Origin: Chloroflexota bacterium
GTDB lineage: Bacteria; Chloroflexota; Anaerolineae; J102
Reading direction: 5' to 3'
DNA: 12,170 nt
Assembly: GCA_003353825.1 (NCBI GenBank)
Contig: PIVW01000142.1
Span: 1 to 12,170, forward strand
The position numbers and the translations under genes are program-made. Of the stretch, positions 1 to 6,925 are shown piece by piece (the stretch's first letter is position 1; every line of letters begins with the position of its first letter). The notes beneath the pieces were generated by a model. The model saw only the letters and a list, made by a program, of their open reading frames with translations. It did not search any database and was not told where the DNA came from.

Positions 1-1206
1 GTAGCCCACCCGCAGATCGACATCTGCGCCGTAGTTCCCGCCTGGGTTGGCGTCAGTGACCATGCTATCGGCTGCGGCGCAAAGGCTCATTGTCACCGTT
101 GGGGCGGTTGTGGACGTCCAGCTGGGCGTGGCCGTAGGGGTATGCGTAGAGGTGGGTGTGGCGGTGGGCGTGAACGTAGGTGTATGGGTCGGCGTGGCTG
201 TGGCGCTCAGACTTAGTCGCAGATGGTAAGGCGCCTCGGCGTTGAACGCGCCGCTGTAGCCATAGACATATGCGTACCACCTACCCGACTGTTGAGCTGT
301 GTATACGATCTGCTCGGACGTGGTCCCACCATTATTCGAAAGAAGAACAGAGCTCTGATCGGGATCGTACAACTCCAGATCGAAATCAGCAGGTAGATCA
401 TAGAGATCAAGTGTTATCTGCTGGCCGTCTGTGGCGTTGAACGCAAAGTAATCATCGTCGCCGCTGGGGCAAATATAGGCCGTGTTCTGAACTCCGGTGT
501 TGATCCAGGCCCCCTCCGCCGCTTGCTCGAAGCTATCATTGGGCTCGAATCCATCGGCAGGGCAAGAAATGTGATAATCGATCACCAAACGCGGGGCGAC
601 CCCCGCCTCTCGGCTGTAGAAGGTCCGGTTGAAGAAGATGCTAGGGCCGCGCAGGAACAAGCCGTTATTGGCGCCTTCTAACCACGACTGCGCATACCCT
701 GTGACCATCCACGATTTGTACCCCGCCCCGGTGTCGATACTCGCATTGACACCAATAGGATTGGCCGTTGGGAAGGTATTCCAAGTGACGTCATACTCCG
801 ACCAGCCGCTGGTCACAAAAAAGGCGGCGATCGACACGGAACTCGCGCCGGCGCTGCCGCTAAGATAGAGTTGCAGTTGGGCCGAATCAATGACGGCGCC
901 GGCGGGAAGAGAGGATAGATCGAACTTGACCAGGCTCACCGCCTCCTGAGCAGGCGGGTCGATACTGGCATAGGACACCACCAACGTATCATCCCCACCG
1001 AAGTTAGAGCCTGGCGTCGCGCTGTATACCGTGGCGTCGGCTACGGCGTCAAGTGTGGTGCTGACCTGAACGCTGGCCGGATGCAGTCTTTCGGGAAGGA
1101 GCAGGTCATGCGGTTCGATGGGCGCGCCAATTACGACCGGCTGCAGCCCCAGTCCGGCGAGAATCAGTAACAATACAAGCAACGGCATGTAGCGTTTGGC
1201 CTTCAT
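1..1206 (-). CDS. Secreted DNRLRE/PPC-domain surface protein (partial, C-terminus beyond left edge)
   Basis: The frame is open from an ATG at 1204-1206 to the left edge, giving 402 residues without a stop. A GGGAG ribosome binding site lies six bases before the ATG. Residues 1-28 are a signal peptide (a basic start MKAKR, then a Leu/Val/Ile-rich core). Residues about 48-212 match a DNRLRE domain: DATVYSATPGSNFG near the start, then VKFDLSSLPAGAVIDSAQLQLYL, SGWSEYDVTWNT and the closing PRLVIDY are seen in order (given here in parts: VKFDLSSL, AQLQLYL, DVTWNT, PRLVIDY). Residues about 213-334 resemble a PPC (bacterial pre-peptidase C-terminal) beta-sandwich, with FEPNDSFEQA, DDDYFAFNA and DFDLELYD. 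A Thr-Pro-rich linker follows at 335-375, and a second DNRLRE copy starts around 376 (DSMVTDANPGGNYG) and is cut by the edge. It is probably exported and displayed on the cell surface. DNRLRE domains are adhesion or carbohydrate-associated modules; no catalytic domain is visible in this part. The true function depends on the missing C-terminus. Confidence 0.88.
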   Translation of the reverse strand, partial: MKAKRYMPLLVLLLILAGLGLQPVVIGAPIEPHDLLLPERLHPASVQVSTTLDAVADATVYSATPGSNFGGDDTLVVSYASIDPPAQEAVSLVKFDLSSLPAGAVIDSAQLQLYLSGSAGASSVSIAAFFVTSGWSEYDVTWNTFPTANPIGVNASIDTGAGYKSWMVTGYAQSWLEGANNGLFLRGPSIFFNRTFYSREAGVAPRLVIDYHISCPADGFEPNDSFEQAAEGAWINTGVQNTAYICPSGDDDYFAFNATDGQQITLDLYDLPADFDLELYDPDQSSVLLSNNGGTTSEQIVYTAQQSGRWYAYVYGYSGAFNAEAPYHLRLSLSATATPTHTPTFTPTATPTSTHTPTATPSWTSTTAPTVTMSLCAAADSMVTDANPGGNYGADVDLRVGY

Positions 1207-1273
1207 GCTTAACTCCCTGAAAAATCTATTATGAAATTGTTCAAGCAACGCTGGTTAGATTTTCTCTACCATC

Positions 1274-1397
1274 CTGAAAACTCTGGATAAGTCTAAAACG
1301 GCTATTCAGCTCCCCCGTATACAGGGGTTTTGCTCATTCACACCTGTGTAAACGGGGGCAAAAAAAATGACTCAAGAAAGTTTTTCAGAGTTTTCAG
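1274..1397. repeat. Nested inverted repeat (12-bp perfect outer arms, GC-rich inner arms)
   Basis: CTGAAAACTCTG at 1274-1285 is the exact reverse complement of 1386-1397. Inside it, CCCCCGTATACAGG at 1312-1325 pairs imperfectly with CCTGTGTAAACGGGGG at 1343-1358. The two pairs nest, so the stretch could fold as a long hairpin or cruciform. A seven-base A run follows the inner stem on the plus strand. On the minus strand, in which both flanking genes run, no T-run follows the stem, so it does not look like a classical intrinsic terminator. It may be a small mobile-element remnant or a regulatory or structured RNA element in the leader of the DNRLRE gene. Confidence 0.5.
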
Positions 1398-1400
1398 CTA

Positions 1401-1567
1401 CTATCTATGAGTCCACTGAAAAAAGCCTAGTAACCGCAAAGGACGCAGAGATCGCAGAGGAAAACATAGGGTTTCACGAGGAAAAGCGCGTCCAAACCTC
1501 ATCGTTTTTGCTGTTGTCTCGGCCTTCACTGCTTGTTTAGACCTTTTTTCAGGGGAGTCATCTATAA
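1401..1567. repeat. MITE-like intergenic repeat with imperfect terminal inverted repeats
   Basis: The left end (1401-1429, core CTGAAAAAAG at 1416-1425) is the imperfect reverse complement of the right end (about 1536-1567), with roughly 22 of 26 aligned positions identical. The interior holds three tandem 9-bp units beginning CGCAAAG/CGCAGAG at 1435-1461. From memory of bacterial genomes, CGCAGAG-type tandem repeats are common dispersed intergenic elements; no search was run. No transposase is present and no reading frame is plausible. A third, partial match to the end sequence (ACTCCCTGAAAAA) overlaps the ribosome binding site of the DNRLRE gene on the opposite strand near 1210-1222. Confidence 0.5.
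1435..1461 (+). repeat. Three tandem 9-bp repeats (CGCARAGRN)
   Basis: The units are CGCAAAGGA (1435-1443), CGCAGAGAT (1444-1452) and CGCAGAGGA (1453-1461). They sit in the left part of the inverted-repeat element at 1401-1567. The copy number is too low and the units too short for a CRISPR array. Confidence 0.75.
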
Positions 1568-1577
1568 CATAACAGGC

Positions 1578-1612
1578 AAACTCGTCTTTTGTAAACTTTA
1601 TAAAGCGAGTTT
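1578..1612 (-). terminator. Weak hairpin after the S8 protease stop codon
   Basis: AAACTCG at 1578-1584 pairs with CGAGTTT at 1606-1612, about 10 bp after the protease stop codon on the minus strand. The stem is only 7 bp and the loop is 21 bases. The 3' arm ends in TTT but no longer T-run follows. It could be a weak transcription stop. Confidence 0.25.
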
Positions 1613-1998
1613 ATGGTGTGTTAATTTGTCAGTATCACGGGTAAGAATAGCGGTATACCACCTGGTGGTGTAGGCGTCTGGTTCGATCCACCGCCTTCCC
1701 GCAAGCCATCACCTGATGCTGCCAAGGCAAAGGGTTGCGGACCTTGAGGGATGTTGGCGCCGTGTATCACAACTGTGTAGGTTCCATGCGATGCATTCGG
1801 AATGATAATCCCTTCGACATTGTTGCAAGCATCCCATTTGCTACCGCGCAGACAATGGCCACCTCTATAGGTACCCTGATTCCCGACAAAACGGCTGCCG
1901 TCGGGAGCGATGACTTCGAGGTCAAGATCATTGACCAGTGTTCTGGCTGCTTCGACCTCACCGGGGTAATCGGTCCATACCAGAGTGATTCGGAAGGT

Positions 1999-2643
1999 GC
2001 CGCCGCTACCGCCTGGTGGTGTGGTCGGGGTGGGCGTTGGCCCTGAAGGTCGGGTCGGCGTTGGCGTAGGTCCTGGTGGTACAGTGGCCGTAGGTGTGGG
2101 GTTCCCGCCTCCTGTCTCGACATCAAAAACAACATCATCGACGTAGAACACAGCATCTGGCTCAACTGCATCTTGAGTAACATCGAAGAGAACGTAAATT
2201 GTCTCACCACGGATGTCATCAAGGATATCTGAAAAATTGAGCGAACTGAAGTGCCATGAGTCATCCTCTGAACCATGTGCCGGCCCTGCAGCTATGAATT
2301 CGAAAAACTCATCGTAAATGCCAACTTGTAATTGATCGAATCCCTGGTCACCATCCTCATTTAACCAATAGTAGCTGAGGATGGCAGATGTTGCGTTAGC
2401 CGGCACATCGACTTCCTGATAGAAATAGCCATCTGTCGCAAAGAACGACCCGGCAGACCAGGCGCCACTGTGTGATATGTAATCGGTACGTTCAAAACTC
2501 TCCATGACCCAAGCACCCGAGCTTTCGAAACCACCATTTTGGATGATGTTCGTGCCGGTTGGATTTGCCACCCCAACTTCTGCTGAAAGTAACTGTGTGC
2601 CATGAACAGACCCTGAGTCGGTACGTTCACGGACCACTTGATT
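1999..2643 (-). other. Lectin-like domain and Thr-Pro linker within the protease C-terminal region
   Basis: This part of the protease gene separates YQLSISS from TFRITLVWTDYPG, two stretches that in my recollection of related S8 proteases lie close together. It encodes NIIQNGGFESSGAW, a beta-rich stretch with EVDVPANATSAILSYYWL, DQLQVGIYD and VFYVDDVVFD, resembling a carbohydrate-binding or MAM-like jelly-roll module. Three PTPT/GPTPTPT linker segments follow. The idea that it is an inserted module is an inference from this spacing. Confidence 0.45.
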
Positions 2644-3070
2644 AGAACTGATTGACAGTTGATAGCTGCGACTTCCTCCGGTCGTTGTACCACTGGCTTC
2701 ATCTTTGATCCACAGCTGTTGGCCTCCCCCGGGATTAAGGCTCTGCACTAGGTTCAACGCGCCCCCACCCGGTATGGATGTTAGGGCGAAAGGCCGGGAC
2801 ATCGTTTCCATACTGGCCAGGTTTCATGTCTGCAGCACCATTGATAAACATCGCTTTCATCAACGCCCCACTGGGATTGGCCATACCCCTTATACGAGAC
2901 AGCCATTCACGGACGATGGCGGCTGCCCCTGTGGTCAGTGGAGTGGCCATGCTCGTGCCATCTGAGAACTTGTAATGGTTATTATTGGTTGCGTCAGTCG
3001 AATCGACTTGCACATCGGGATGTTGACTTCTTGCTGATATAACGCGTGAACCAGGTGCTACCACATCTGG

Positions 3071-3073
3071 CTA
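3071..3073 (-). other. In-frame amber stop replacing a conserved Lys codon in the protease
   Basis: On the minus strand the codons read GAT AGT CGC ATC TAG CCA GAT GTG GTA GCA, i.e. D-S-R-I-stop-P-D-V-V-A. Subtilisin relatives of this type carry RIKPDVVAPG here. A single A-to-T change (AAG to TAG) explains it, and the same frame continues without a shift into the segment with the catalytic Ser. Confidence 0.85.
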
Positions 3074-4565
3074 GATGCGACTATCGTCGGTGGGGCCGCG
3101 ACTAGAGAATGCAGCTAGACCATTTGGGTTGTCTGATACGCGGTCACTATAGATAGGATTGGCCGGAAAATCAGATGGCCACCAGTCACCCCAGGCATAG
3201 TTCAACTGCGGGCGATTGTTCTCTGAAGCGCCCACAGTCATGACATTCTTTGCCGTACCCGGACTTCCAATCGAATCGGGATTAACAAAGCCATCCCCAT
3301 CTTTATCTTCGCCTTGATTCCCAGCGGCAAATAGAATGAGCATATCTTTATATTCCCAAGCCGCCGCATCGACCTGGTGGCTGTCGAGGGCATAGCCGCC
3401 ATATTCTGGTGCTTCGTTCGAACCTCCTGTTTGACCTCCCCAAGAATCGTTATGTACACGAGCCCCATCATTATAGGCTTGGCGCATCAGATCGCCAGAA
3501 TCGTTAGGAATGCCACCTAAACCACCCTCAGCATCGGCCAGACTCTGTATAACCAGCTTTGCTTCAGGTGCTACCCCCGGCGCCACTGCCATTGTACTGG
3601 TGTCCTCCGAGATTAGCGCCAGATGCGGCGCCACTGCCGGTCACGGATCCTGAAACATGTGTACCATGCCCATCAGGATCAGACCAATGACAGGGATCGG
3701 GACGTCCCAAGCAATATGCAGCCACTACTTTGTTCTGAAAATCTGGGTGAATCCCATTCGTTGCCCCGATATCTAAACCGGAATCGGCTACAGCAACCGT
3801 CTGGCCCGCGCCGAACAGCCCAAAGTTTTGGCGGATCTCGTCAGCACGCATGATGCCGCCGCCACCTTTGTCATTCAAAAGACTCGGTTCGAAATAACGT
3901 TCCACCCACAGCACACCATCTTGGCGAGCTAGATCAAACAACCGGGTAGATGGAAGCTCAATCCGGAGATAACCGGCGATTCCGTTTTTACTTTGCCCAA
4001 GCACCGAACCCCCCAACGAATCGATGGTAGTGGCTAAAGCATCCAGATCGGTATTTGGCAGCGTCTTCACCGACAAGGTATCATCAGCGCCTTGCGCTGC
4101 AGCTTGTACGCTGATGAGTTCGCGATCTATCGCATAGGCGGGGTGATATCCTCCAACCCAACGAATGAAAGGCAGACTACGGATCGACTCGGCTGCAGAG
4201 TAATCTGTGCGTGCAATAAAAGCATAATCTGGAATATACCCATACAGACGAACTCCCGCTGACTCGACCTGTTCCTTCCAGTTGGCGTGAACCGGTCCCG
4301 AGAACTGCACAAGTGCAGTGAAGGTTTCTCCACCTGACATCGATGTCTTCATACTGGCTGCCAGTTGTGGTTCCACTGCCAACGGATCAAAGGAGTACTG
4401 TTTCAGGTGAATCGCCGGCTCGGGTAATGAGGAGTCGGCGGCCAGCAATTGGCCGGCCACTGGCGTAAAAATAATGGCAAGAAACAAAAGAATTACGATA
4501 CTAAACATAAAACGGGACATTTCTTTACCTCTCTGAGTGGAAAGGGGTAGTAACTACGCCAAAAG

Positions 4566-4589
4566 TCTAGAATTCTCTACCGGACACTT
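4566..4589 (+). repeat. Left terminal inverted repeat of the MITE-like element
   Basis: 24 bp from TCTAGA to CACTT. It differs from the reverse complement of the right repeat at two positions (4572 and 4576). Confidence 0.75.
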
Positions 4590-4805
4590 CTATCACCTGC
4601 CTTTCCTTCGATTTCACTCAGGACAGGTCTGAGCGGGTTTTCGAAGCCGGCACACATCAAAAGACACGGACTTTGGTGCTGAAACATCCTTCATGAGGCC
4701 GACTTTAGCGAAGAGTCTGGCGATTCACATGCCGCGAGACCCTTCACTGGTGTTTCGTGATCATGTGAGTTGTGTGCTTGACCCGTTCAGGGTGACACAA
4801 TGGAA

Positions 4806-4829
4806 AAGTGTCCGGTAGTGAAGTCTAGA
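4806..4829 (-). repeat. Right terminal inverted repeat of the MITE-like element
   Basis: 24 bp, from AAGTGTCCGG to TCTAGA on the plus strand. It is the partner of the repeat at 4566-4589. Confidence 0.75.
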
Positions 4830-4931
4830 AACAGACCGTGGCTCATTTATGTTTCTGTGATAGTTATTTTTCTGGAGTTGCCTGACCCAATCATTGGATC
4901 ATTATCTCTTGGCATGCGCCTTAAGTAGACT

Positions 4932-4976
4932 CGAAAACACAAACGCCCGCGAGATCTCTTGGATCCGCAGGCGTTT
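4932..4976 (-). terminator. Rho-independent terminator of the alpha-oxoamine synthase gene
   Basis: About 25 bases after the stop codon, the minus strand has AAACGCCTGCG (4976-4966), a 14-base loop, and CGCGGGCGTTT (4951-4941). This is an 11-bp stem with one T:G wobble, followed by GTGTTTTCG. The GC-rich stem followed by a T-rich tail fits an intrinsic terminator for the minus-strand gene ending at 5001. Confidence 0.8.
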
Positions 4977-5000
4977 AGAATTGGTTTCAAAAAATGGCGC

Positions 5001-6263
5001 CTAGATAATCCCGACCAGTTTACCCGCTCCCTCAAATACCTCAAGGGCGTAGTCGATATCTGCAATGGTGTGTGCTGCAGTGACATTGGCCCGCAATCTG
5101 CTCATGCCAGGAGGAACGGCGGGAGAGAGGACGGGCAACACAAAAATCCCATTATCCTGGCAGTACTTGGTCATGATCATGGCCTTGTTATCATCATAGG
5201 TCATGATTGGTACGATGGGAGTCACGCTGACGCCTGTATCGAAACCAAGTCGTTTCAGCCCACCCAGGAAATGATCTACATTGCGGGTGAGGATACGGTT
5301 GCGCTCGACACCTTCGGTTTCGATGATTTCGAATCCGGCTTTGCAAGCCGCAGCCACAGCAGGAGGAAGTGCTGCCGAGAAAATGAAACCGCGAGCCGCA
5401 TGTTTGAGGAAGGTAATGAGCTCCTGGTCACCGGTGATGTAACCGCCAATTCCGGGAATCGTCTTGCTCAAAGTTCCCATTTTGACGTCGATGGCGCCGG
5501 GCATGTCGAAGTATTCTTCGATGCCATGTCCGGTCGCACCCAGAACACCCAGACTGTGGGCTTCATCGATCATGAGGCGGGCATTGTATTTCCGACAGAG
5601 GTCGACAGCCTCCGGTAAGGGGAAGATGTCGCCATCCATACTGAAGACGGCATCGGCAACGACAAGTTTCCCATCTTCGATCGGGGTTTGCTGCAGCCTG
5701 CGCTCGAGGTCCACCATATCATTATGGCGGAAGCGCACGAGATTACCGCGAGCGAGCGAACAGCCATCGACGATACTCGCATGGTTCCATTTGTCGGAAA
5801 GAACCCAATCACCCTTGCCAACAAGGGTCGAGATCGTTGCCAGATTGGTGACATACCCACTGGAAAAAACAATGGCATCATCTCGGCCATGGAATCTCGC
5901 AATTGTCTGTTCGAGTTCAAAATGAAGTTCGAGTGTGCCACCCAAAAGTCGCACGCCATGTGTTCCCGTACCGTAACGGTCGATAGCATCCTTGGCTGCT
6001 TGTTGAATATAGGGATGCTGGATCAGACCGAGATAACTGTAGGTGGCAAACATGAGCTTGCGCTTACCTTCGGTCACAACCCAGGCGCCATCAAGTTCGC
6101 TTACAGCTTGTTGGTAATAGTAGGCCTCAATATCTTTCGCCCATTCAACACGGTCGAGCGTTTCATCAATCTTCCATTGCAGACCGTCTCTGACTTTGGG
6201 GGGGTCCATAATCTGAGGTTCAACGACTGTCGCTTCAATAATAGGGGCTTGTTGTACTAACAT
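5001..6263 (-). CDS. PLP-dependent alpha-oxoamine synthase (KBL/BioF/SPT-like)
   Basis: A 420-residue fold-type I PLP enzyme of the alpha-oxoamine synthase family, which condenses an amino acid with an acyl-CoA and releases CO2. Visible family signs are YLGLIQHP (residues 77-84), GTHGVRLLGGT (100-110), FSSGYVTN (133-140), His161 in NHASIVDG as the likely PLP-stacking His, DAVFSMDGDIFPL (204-216), Asp233 and His236 in IDEAHSLGVLG, and the Schiff-base Lys267 in GTLSKTIPG. The C-terminal domain is complete (SRLRANVTAAHT at 388-399). GGAG eight bases before the ATG supports the start. The substrate cannot be fixed by eye: serine palmitoyltransferase, 8-amino-7-oxononanoate synthase, 2-amino-3-ketobutyrate CoA ligase and aminoketone synthases all share these motifs, and no biotin or threonine-degradation genes lie nearby. 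A terminator follows at 4932-4976. The HTH gene 113 bp upstream may be co-transcribed. Confidence 0.9.
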   Translation of the reverse strand: MLVQQAPIIEATVVEPQIMDPPKVRDGLQWKIDETLDRVEWAKDIEAYYYQQAVSELDGAWVVTEGKRKLMFATYSYLGLIQHPYIQQAAKDAIDRYGTGTHGVRLLGGTLELHFELEQTIARFHGRDDAIVFSSGYVTNLATISTLVGKGDWVLSDKWNHASIVDGCSLARGNLVRFRHNDMVDLERRLQQTPIEDGKLVVADAVFSMDGDIFPLPEAVDLCRKYNARLMIDEAHSLGVLGATGHGIEEYFDMPGAIDVKMGTLSKTIPGIGGYITGDQELITFLKHAARGFIFSAALPPAVAAACKAGFEIIETEGVERNRILTRNVDHFLGGLKRLGFDTGVSVTPIVPIMTYDDNKAMIMTKYCQDNGIFVLPVLSPAVPPGMSRLRANVTAAHTIADIDYALEVFEGAGKLVGII

Positions 6264-6352
6264 GGGGTCACTCCTGCAATATTTGAAATAGTTGTTTCTG
6301 TGGGGTGGGAGAATGCTTTGTCTTGGGGGCCCTAACTGATAGTTCTTGAGAG

Positions 6353-6380
6353 CTAGTACGATAACGTATTTAAGTACTAG
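6353..6380. promoter_or_regulatory. Dyad-symmetric site CTAGTAC-N14-GTACTAG
   Basis: CTAGTAC at 6353-6359 and GTACTAG at 6374-6380 are perfect 7-bp inverted arms 21 bp apart, about two helical turns. The right arm overlaps the stop codon of the HTH gene (6377-6379), and the site lies about 90 bp upstream of the oxoamine synthase start. No T-run follows on the minus strand, so an operator for the synthase is more likely than a terminator. Confidence 0.4.
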
Positions 6381-6895
6381 GAAGATGAAGACTCAGTGGG
6401 GGAGGGGCGTGGTTTTTCGTTTTCGTGCTTTTCTTGATGTGCCCAGTTTTTCAGGCGGCGATACGAATATTTACTTTTGCGGAGGGCCAACCGCACACCC
6501 TCTCTGCTGATACTTTCGACCCATCCTTCGACGGTCGCTGTTTTGACCAGGAGATCAAGGGTCCAGCCGGTATCACTCCATCCAAAATCGCGGGGATCTC
6601 GTTCACGCATCAGTGCTGCAAACTTGTCTCCCAATGAGGGTGTGATGGTTTCGGGACGTCCTGGTGAGGCATTTCTTTCCAATGCTTCCATACCCTGGTC
6701 ATTAAACGCTTTGATTCGCGCCCGAACCGTCGCTGATGAGATATCCAGGGTATCGGCTATCTTGGGAACGCCAAGCCCTCTATCAGAAAGCAAAACTATT
6801 TGTGCCCATCGAACTTGGATAAGGTCGTCGGCATTCGCCATTTCTTGGAGTATGACGTGCTCAGTTTTGGATAGGGAACGGACGTACAAAGCCAT
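6377..6895 (-). CDS. Stand-alone IS630-type helix-turn-helix/winged-helix protein
   Basis: From the preferred ATG at 6893-6895 it has 172 residues. Residues 41-72 form a Homeodomain-like HTH (LGVPKIADTLDISSATVRAR, then IKAF). A GRPETITP linker at 79-86 and a second winged-HTH at about 104-147 (DTGWTLDLLV, ISREGVRLALRK, YSYRR) follow. This is the order seen in the DNA-binding half of IS630/Tc1-type transposases. The DDE catalytic domain is absent: the frame ends in a charged, Ser-rich tail (PRPSPTESSSS), and the DNA beyond it is the upstream region of the next gene. It is either a truncated transposase or a protein now used as a regulator. The same frame is open back to an ATG at 7013-7015, which would add 40 residues encoded by the 21-bp repeats. 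I prefer the inner start because that stretch is low-complexity (Lys/His/Phe) and looks like an upstream region, although no clear ribosome binding site precedes either start. Confidence 0.7.
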   Translation of the reverse strand: MALYVRSLSKTEHVILQEMANADDLIQVRWAQIVLLSDRGLGVPKIADTLDISSATVRARIKAFNDQGMEALERNASPGRPETITPSLGDKFAALMRERDPRDFGWSDTGWTLDLLVKTATVEGWVESISREGVRLALRKSKYSYRRLKNWAHQEKHENEKPRPSPTESSSS

Positions 6896-6925
6896 AACGA
6901 GGAGAGTGTACACGATCTCACTCGA

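Larger units (their letters stand above)
1207..1620. other. 414-bp intergenic gap rich in inverted repeats
   Basis: No credible gene is present. From left to right the gap contains the upstream region of the DNRLRE gene (ribosome binding site, and a possible -10 CATAAT around 1226-1231 on the minus strand), a nested inverted repeat at 1274-1397, an imperfect inverted repeat at 1401-1567 enclosing three 9-bp direct repeats, and a weak hairpin at 1578-1612 just after the protease stop codon. Each structure has its own entry. Confidence 0.6.
1621..4520 (-). pseudogene. Broken subtilisin-family (S8) secreted serine protease
   Basis: The parts together give about 966 codons. The start at 4518-4520 has an AGAGAGG ribosome binding site nine bases upstream and a signal peptide (residues 1-28). 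A propeptide-like region of roughly 200 residues precedes the catalytic core. The core is split over three segments: catalytic Asp246 in VAVADSGLD, catalytic His285 in DGHGTHVSG, an oxyanion Asn in LFAAGNQG, and catalytic Ser in FSDGTSMATP (codon 2951-2953). The frame breaks three times. First, a +1 shift near 3574-3590, best placed at a run of five Cs on the plus strand (3574-3578); removing one restores a protein reading GAGVAPEAKLV. Second, an amber codon at 3071-3073 lies where family members have Lys (RI*PDVVAPG). Third, a +1 shift near 2752-2766, again next to five Cs (2762-2766). Downstream are a lectin-like domain, PTPT linkers, a domain with RITLVWTDYPG and LVNDLDLEV, and the tail PLFLPVILTN. 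Decay is likely; sequencing error could explain the shifts but less easily the stop. Confidence 0.85.
4566..4829. mobile_element. 264-bp MITE-like element with 24-bp terminal inverted repeats
   Basis: The left end (4566-4589) and right end (4806-4829) are reverse complements at 22 of 24 positions and share the core CTACCGGACACTT. Both ends finish in the palindrome TCTAGA, so either TCTAGA or its centre CTAG could be a target-site duplication; because it is a palindrome the two options cannot be told apart here. There is no transposase. Near the left end, 4604-4627 reads on the minus strand CCTGTCCTGAGTGAAATCGA followed by AGGA. Near the right end are CACCCTGAAC and GTGAAGGGTCTCGCG. These resemble CCTGAGC...GAAGG-type dispersed intergenic repeats that I recall from many bacterial genomes. 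The element lies 45 bp upstream of the protease start codon and probably interrupts or replaces its promoter. Confidence 0.7.

Noticed and set aside
1312..1358. Intrinsic terminator of the protease gene
   Set aside because: On the minus strand no T-run follows the hairpin; the homopolymer run is on the wrong side.
3062..3064. A separate gene starting at a GTG downstream of the amber codon
   Set aside because: The frame and the family motif continue directly across the stop (RI*PDVVAPG), so it is one broken gene rather than two.
3579..3638. A 12-bp direct repeat GGCGCCACTGCC (3579-3590 and 3627-3638) as the cause of the first frameshift
   Set aside because: The copies are 48 bp apart, a multiple of three, so simple recombination between them would not shift the frame; the adjacent five-base run is a simpler cause.
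4959..5618. A 219-codon open frame on the plus strand, opposite the oxoamine synthase
   Set aside because: It is antisense to a clearly conserved enzyme, has no family resemblance and overlaps the synthase terminator region.
5688..6260. A 190-codon plus-strand open frame
   Set aside because: Shadow of the same synthase gene; composition and lack of recognisable motifs argue against coding.
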